Source: Mesorhizobium sp. WSM4904 | GTDB lineage: Bacteria; Pseudomonadota; Alphaproteobacteria; Rhizobiales; Rhizobiaceae | Length of the DNA stretch: 64,000 nt | Reading direction: 5' to 3' | Assembly: GCF_029674545.1 (NCBI RefSeq) | Contig: NZ_CP121354.1 | Coordinates: 4,349,001 to 4,413,000, forward strand | Part shown: piece after piece, positions 59,031 through 64,000 of the stretch | Layout: each line of letters begins with the position of its first letter | Position numbering within the stretch: position 1 is the stretch's first letter | Position numbers and translations under genes: made by a program | Notes under the pieces: generated by a model | Told to the model about the DNA's origin: nothing | Databases searched by the model: none | The model's input: the letters and a program-made list of their open reading frames with translations, nothing else

Positions 59031-59872
59031 GCGAGCCCCTGGCGCCCAATGCATCGGTAACCGTCGGCAAGGTCGTCTTCGCCAACAATGCGCCCTTGTC
59101 GCTGATCGCCGGCCCCTGCCAGCTCGAATCGCGCCAGCACGCCTTCGACATGGCCGGTGCGCTAAAGGAACTGACTGAGCGGCTGGGCATAGGGCTCGTC
59201 TACAAGACGAGCTACGACAAGGCGAACCGCACCTCGCTGTCGGCGACGCGCGGCGCCGGCCTCGAGGCGGCGATGCCCATCTTCGACGACCTGCGCAAGG
59301 CGTTCTCCATCCCGGTGTTGACCGACGTCCACACCGAGGAGCAATGCGCGATCGTTGCGCCGCATGTCGACGTCCTGCAGATACCGGCTTTCCTTTCGCG
59401 CCAGACCGACATGCTTGTCGCCGCGGCGCGGACGGGCAAGGTCGTCAACGTGAAGAAGGGCCAGTTCCTCGCCCCGTGGGACATGAAGAACGTCGTCGCC
59501 AAGATCACCGGTTCCGGCAACGCCAACGTGCTGGTCACCGAGCGCGGCGCTTCTTTCGGGTATAACACGTTGGTGTCGGACATGCGCGCTCTGCCGATCA
59601 TGGCCGAGATCGGCGCGCCGGTGATTTTCGACGCCACCCATTCCGTGCAGCAGCCGGGCGGGCAGGGCGGCTCCTCCGGCGGCGAACGGCGCTTCGTCGC
59701 GACGCTGGCTTGCGCTGCCGTCGCCGTCGGCGTTGCCGGGGTCTTCATCGAGACCCACCATGATCCGGACAACTCGACCTCTTCCGACGGCCCCAACATG
59801 GTGCCCCTCAAGGACATGCCGGCCTTGCTCGAAAAGCTGATGGCGTTCGACCGCGTCGCCAAGGGGCGCTAA
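59027..59872 (+). CDS. kdsA: 3-deoxy-8-phosphooctulonate synthase (KDO-8-P synthase)
   Basis: A 281-residue TIM-barrel enzyme joining PEP and arabinose 5-phosphate for the inner core of lipopolysaccharide. LIAGPCQLESRQHAFDMAG (about 22-40), YKTSYDKANRTS (about 60-71), the FDATHSVQQPG block and ETHHDPDNSTSSDGPNM near the C-terminus are diagnostic. The start overlaps the upstream VOC gene. Essential in most Gram-negatives. Confidence 0.96.
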   Translation: MSEPLAPNASVTVGKVVFANNAPLSLIAGPCQLESRQHAFDMAGALKELTERLGIGLVYKTSYDKANRTSLSATRGAGLEAAMPIFDDLRKAFSIPVLTDVHTEEQCAIVAPHVDVLQIPAFLSRQTDMLVAAARTGKVVNVKKGQFLAPWDMKNVVAKITGSGNANVLVTERGASFGYNTLVSDMRALPIMAEIGAPVIFDATHSVQQPGGQGGSSGGERRFVATLACAAVAVGVAGVFIETHHDPDNSTSSDGPNMVPLKDMPALLEKLMAFDRVAKGR

Positions 59873-59885
59873 AAATCTTGCCCCA

Positions 59886-60575
59886 TCATTCGCTACGGCC
59901 GGCACCCCGCATGTCGATTGCGAAGACGGCGTAGTAGTCCAGTCCCCGCATAGGGGCGGTGACGGTCAGGATCCATCGCACATTGCCATGCACCCGCTCG
60001 TAGATCGGCGGCCCTTTGGAAGCGAGCGCATCGGGCGGTATCTGGAAGGCGAAGGGAATGCCTGCGCTCGACCGGATGGATGCGCTCGGCACGACGACCG
60101 TTTCCTGCCACCTGAGCTCATCCTTGTAGGTCGACTTTTGCGTCCCGCTGGTGACCACGACCGGCCCTCCGACCCGATAGGTGCGGATGCATTGCAGTTG
60201 CACCCTGTAGTCGCCGCCCGGGGTCAGATCGCGGCTTGATCGCAACGAACCTTCGAAGCGCCCGCCGGCGATTGCAGGCCCGCAGGCCAATGTCGTCATG
60301 CCGAACTTGCGAACCCGCAAGGTGTCGCGGATCGCCTTCAGCAGCGAGTAGAGCGCGATGAGCATGAACAGGACCGGGACGAAGATCAGCGGATTGAATT
60401 CGCGATCGGTGACGTCGAAATTGAGCGGAAGCTCGAAATACCAGACGATCAAAATGCCGATCAGGCCCATCGCGCCGGCAAAGAAATAACCGCTGAAGGC
60501 ATTGGCAGAGTTGGCGTCGACCATTGGTGCCGGTGCTTGCACCGTAGCCTGCCGCCGACCGCGCTGTCCGCTCAT
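59886..60575 (-). CDS. hypothetical protein with two transmembrane segments
   Basis: A 229-residue protein. Two hydrophobic stretches (about residues 25-46 and 62-84) are followed by a soluble domain of beta-rich character (GGRFEGSLRSSRDLTPGGDYRVQLQCIRTYRV, YERVHGNVRWILTVTAPMRGLDYYAVFAIDM) that recalls the DUF3592-type extracytoplasmic domain, without certainty. ATG 60575 has GGGGAG seven bases upstream; a reading from 60761 is not supported. Convergent with kdsA. Confidence 0.65.
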   Translation of the reverse strand: MSGQRGRRQATVQAPAPMVDANSANAFSGYFFAGAMGLIGILIVWYFELPLNFDVTDREFNPLIFVPVLFMLIALYSLLKAIRDTLRVRKFGMTTLACGPAIAGGRFEGSLRSSRDLTPGGDYRVQLQCIRTYRVGGPVVVTSGTQKSTYKDELRWQETVVVPSASIRSSAGIPFAFQIPPDALASKGPPIYERVHGNVRWILTVTAPMRGLDYYAVFAIDMRGAGRSE

Positions 60576-60717
60576 CCCCAGCTCCCCTGACACGACATTG
60601 CCATGCAGTGCGGCCGGCTGGCAATGGCAGCATGCCCGCAACCTCGTCTGGCTTGTCGCTGGCAACCGCCGGCTGTGCGCTCTTCTCCGCAACTGAGTGC
60701 TTTGGCAGGAGGAAGCC

Positions 60718-60921
60718 ATGTCTGTCGCCCGGGTCATCGAGATCACGTCGTCGTCCAACAAAAGCTTTCAGGACGCAATCGAGAATGGCATCGCGCGCGC
60801 CGCAAAGATCCTGAAGAACGTCGAAGGCGCCTGGATCCAGGACCAGAAGATCGTGGTCGAGAACGGCAAGATCTCCGCCTATCGGGTCAACATGAAGGTG
60901 ACCTTCATCCTCACCGACTAG
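60718..60921 (+). CDS. dodecin family flavoprotein
   Basis: A 67-residue dodecin: MSVARVIEITSSSNKSFQDAIENGIARAAKILKNVEGAWIQDQ, then a strand ending FILTD. Dodecins form dodecameric shells that store flavins or CoA. Trp45 and Gln47-type residues of the flavin site are visible in GAWIQDQK. GGAGGAAGCC immediately precedes ATG 60718. Confidence 0.9.
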   Translation: MSVARVIEITSSSNKSFQDAIENGIARAAKILKNVEGAWIQDQKIVVENGKISAYRVNMKVTFILTD

Positions 60922-61006
60922 GATCAGGCGCCAGCGGAAAAGTCTGGAACCTTCGTTCGCTCCCCTCATTGTCAAAACAGGCATTCAACCTGAGAGGAGC
61001 ACCACA

Positions 61007-61372
61007 ATGACCACCCCGTCTGGGCACACCGAAGCCATTGCCGCCTCGCGCGTCATCGGCACGTCGGTCTACAACACCGAGGGCAGCAGCATCGGCAGCG
61101 TCGAGGACGTCATGCTCGACAAGATGTCGAACGGCATCATGTTCGCCGTCATCGGCTTCGGCGGCTTCCTCGGCATGGGCGAGAAATATCACGCCATTCC
61201 ATGGGCGAGCCTCGACTATGACGCGGAGAAGGGCGGCTACGTCGTGCCTTTCACCAAGGACCAGCTCAAGGCGGCGCCCGCGTACTCGATCAAGGAATTG
61301 ACCGGCGCCGACGGCGAAGCGGCGCGCGATGCATCCTTCGAGTATTACCACGTAGCGCCCTATTGGCATTGA
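61007..61372 (+). CDS. PRC-barrel domain protein
   Basis: A 121-residue protein with one PRC-barrel (ASRVIGTSVYNTEGSSIGSVEDVMLDKMSNGIMFAVIGFGGFLGMGEKYHAIPWASLDYDAEKGGYVVP, residues 9-76). This stand-alone form is common in rhizobia, often stress related; no enzymatic role is expected. GAGAGGAGCACCACA precedes ATG 61007. It lies downstream of dodecin on the same strand. Confidence 0.88.
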   Translation: MTTPSGHTEAIAASRVIGTSVYNTEGSSIGSVEDVMLDKMSNGIMFAVIGFGGFLGMGEKYHAIPWASLDYDAEKGGYVVPFTKDQLKAAPAYSIKELTGADGEAARDASFEYYHVAPYWH

Positions 61373-61392
61373 CCGTCAAGCAACGGAATCGA

Positions 61393-61427
61393 AAGGCCCC
61401 CGGAAAAATCCGAGGGCCTTCGCGTTT
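61393..61427. terminator. terminator between the PRC-barrel and small lipoprotein genes
   Basis: AAGGCCC (61393-61399) pairs with GGGCCTT (61414-61420), extended inward by CGG / CCG across one mismatch. CGCGTTT follows on the plus side and TTTCGATT on the minus side, so it can serve both converging genes. Confidence 0.65.
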
Positions 61428-61435
61428 CTGGACCT

Positions 61436-61558
61436 CTACTCGGCCGCGCGCAGGGTAGAAAGCTCCATCGAGCTTTGCTGGGGTTTCTGACTGTCGCATG
61501 AAGTCAGGAACGCCGCCGCAATCAGAAACAAACTCACGATACCGCTCAACTGGGACAT
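61436..61558 (-). CDS. 40-residue putative lipoprotein
   Basis: MSQLSGIVSLFLIAAAFLTS is a short signal sequence ending in the lipobox L-T-S-C (Cys21), followed by DSQKPQQSSMELSTLRAAE. GGAGGAGTTTCGCC gives a perfect ribosome binding site before ATG 61558, and a terminator lies 9 bp after the stop. The mature part of 20 residues is in the size range of entericidin-like or other tiny lipoproteins, but no family is recognised. Confidence 0.7.
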   Translation of the reverse strand: MSQLSGIVSLFLIAAAFLTSCDSQKPQQSSMELSTLRAAE

Positions 61559-61637
61559 GGCGAAACTCCTCCTGTTTCGCCCCGCGCGAACCCGATCATA
61601 GTTCAGAAGGGTCGGTCATGCGCATGACTTATGATGA

Positions 61638-63032
<1,395 letters not shown>

Positions 63033-63056
63033 TCCGGGTATCTTTTTCGAACCATG

Positions 63057-63092
63057 AAAAGGGCGGGTCATTCCCGCCCTTTTCGTTCTTTT
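63057..63092 (+). terminator. intrinsic terminator of eno
   Basis: GAAAAGGGCGGG (63057-63068) is the exact complement of CCCGCCCTTTTC (63074-63085) with a 5-base loop and GTTCTTTTC following. Confidence 0.9.
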
Positions 63093-63191
63093 CAGACCTC
63101 GCGTCCGATTGGTCGTAACCGTCCATTAAGCACAATTGGGCGAAAAGATTCGGATAGCCGCTTGCGTTCGCGGCAGCGAGGGTTTCGGGTC

Positions 63192-63515
63192 ATGTGGACA
63201 CGTCAGCACAAGCAGAGAAACACCGGCAGGCTGATCATTCCGTCGCTCTGCGTGCTGTTCCTGGCCTATTTCGGCTTCCATGCCTATCACGGCGAGTTCG
63301 GCATCTATTCCAAATATCGGCTGCAGGTCCAGGCCGCCGAACTGCAGGCCCAGCTCGACACCGTCAAGGCGCGCCGGGTCGACTTGGAACGTCGTGTCCA
63401 GCTCATGCATGAGGGCACGCTGGAAAAGGACATGCTTGACGAGCAGGCCCGAAAGGCGCTCAATCTGTCCCAGCCCGACGAAATCACCATAATGCTGCCT
63501 GCGCCTGCGAAATAA
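63192..63515 (+). CDS. ftsB: septum formation initiator protein (FtsB/DivIC family)
   Basis: A 107-residue bitopic membrane protein of the divisome. A transmembrane segment (LIIPSLCVLFLAYFGFHAYH, about residues 14-33) is followed by a periplasmic coiled coil (LQVQAAELQAQLDTVKARRVDLERRVQLM). ATG 63192 (MWTRQHKQR) is preferred over a 46-residue longer reading that overlaps the eno terminator. The place between eno and pdhA is the normal alphaproteobacterial context for FtsB. Confidence 0.88.
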   Translation: MWTRQHKQRNTGRLIIPSLCVLFLAYFGFHAYHGEFGIYSKYRLQVQAAELQAQLDTVKARRVDLERRVQLMHEGTLEKDMLDEQARKALNLSQPDEITIMLPAPAK

Positions 63516-63563
63516 CCGGAATTCGGTTAATCGCATTTATTTGCAATGATTCTAACCGCTTAG

Positions 63564-63586
63564 ATGCATGCCAGCCATGCATTTTT
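63564..63586 (+). other. hairpin with short T-run upstream of pdhA
   Basis: ATGCATG (63564-63570) and CATGCAT (63576-63582) are complementary across CCAGC, followed by TTTTC. It may be a weak terminator for ftsB; its low GC content makes this uncertain. Confidence 0.4.
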
Positions 63587-63690
63587 CAGCATGGCGCAAT
63601 GCATCCTTGCGTGTTAGCCTCGCTCAAATCGGTGGGGAGACGGTCGCTCTCCCTGAATGTCCGCGAAGAGACGCCAACAGGGAGTGATGC

Positions 63691-64000
63691 ATGGCCACCG
63701 CCGCCAGAAAAGCGCCTGCCAAGTCCAAATCCAGATCCGACGGCAAATCGTCGGTCCTTTCCACCCCCAAGCCGGTCGAATTCACCAAGGAAGAAGAGCT
63801 TTCCGCCTATAGGCACATGCTGCTCATCCGCCGCTTCGAGGAGAAGGCCGGCCAGCTCTATGGCATGGGCTTCATCGGCGGCTTCTGCCACCTCTACATC
63901 GGCCAGGAGGCCGTCGTCACCGGCATGAAAATGGCGCTGGTCGAGGGCGATCAGATGATCACCGCCTATCGCGACCACGGCCACATGCTGGCGATGGAAC
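63691..64000 (+). CDS. pdhA: pyruvate dehydrogenase E1 component, alpha subunit (partial)
   Basis: The first 103 residues are visible; the gene runs off the window. A low-complexity Lys/Ala/Ser N-terminus (MATAARKAPAKSKSRSDGKSS) precedes the conserved E1-alpha start EELSAYRHMLLIRRFEEKAGQLYGMGFIGGFCHLYIGQEAVVTGM and ITAYRDHGHML. GGGAGTGATGC precedes ATG 63691. The downstream pdhB/pdhC would be outside the window. Confidence 0.95.
   Translation, partial: MATAARKAPAKSKSRSDGKSSVLSTPKPVEFTKEEELSAYRHMLLIRRFEEKAGQLYGMGFIGGFCHLYIGQEAVVTGMKMALVEGDQMITAYRDHGHMLAME

Overview
The window is a 64 kb piece of chromosome from a high-GC alphaproteobacterium. A Mesorhizobium-like member of the Rhizobiales fits best. 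The evidence is the paired glutamine synthetases (GSI with PII, and eukaryote-like GSII beside a DUF2735 gene), the order kdsA / eno / ftsB / pdhA, GlnB back to back with NnrD/E, several rhizobial-type intergenic palindromes, and RpsL, RpoA and PccB lengths typical of the group. There are no rRNA or tRNA genes, no insertion sequences and no CRISPR array. Genus-level placement is an inference from gene content.

Layout. 1-19,600: after the first codons of an unidentified minus-strand gene comes the complete translation cluster in the classical order str (rpsL rpsG fusA tuf), S10 (rpsJ to rpsQ), spc (rplN to secY-adk) and alpha (rpsM rpsK rpoA rplQ). All of it is on the plus strand and tightly packed. 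Two gaps in it hold inverted arrays of degenerate 7-bp repeats. 19,700-23,600: a DegP/Do periplasmic protease, the AAA+ protein RarA and a membrane-anchored Asp/Asn beta-hydroxylase-like enzyme. 23,860-26,920: an AcoR-like regulator without an AAA+ domain, an aldehyde dehydrogenase and DUF779, with a perfect palindrome in front of the dehydrogenase. 27,000-31,900: RluC-type pseudouridine synthase, EamA exporter, ATP12 assembly factor and an MHS-family transporter with a periplasmic insertion of about 180 residues.

31,900-37,300 is a nitrogen-assimilation block: DUF2735 / glnII (divergent, with a near-perfect sigma-54 promoter and an NtrC-geometry palindrome), then glnB-glnA on the minus strand with their own sigma-54-like promoter, back to back with nnrD/E. 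37,300-40,020 (minus strand) is a protealysin-like M4 metalloprotease, its emfourin-type inhibitor, a 66-codon ORF and a family-9 glycosyltransferase. A perfect hairpin lies between the protease and inhibitor genes. 40,370-49,810: pccB, a DEAD-box helicase, an alpha/beta hydrolase, an SDR enzyme, a cysK-alaX-sseA-GNAT sulfur/amino-acid operon and a GFA protein. 50,000-58,100: DUF1203, alanine dehydrogenase with a divergent Lrp/AsnC regulator, 5-formyl-THF cyclo-ligase, NDH-2, a Tat-exported CpdB-like nucleotidase, VOC and Dabb proteins, and a 44-residue membrane protein. 58,150-64,000: a glyoxalase-like protein, kdsA, a two-TM protein, dodecin, PRC-barrel protein, a 40-residue lipoprotein, eno, ftsB and the start of pdhA.

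Most of the window is housekeeping. The parts worth a second look are the protease/inhibitor operon with its intercistronic hairpin, the heptamer arrays inside the ribosomal operons, a 379-bp gene-free interval bounded by intrinsic terminators with no matching gene, the transporter insertion, the AspH-like enzyme with an H-x-G metal motif, and several small genes and palindromic operators.
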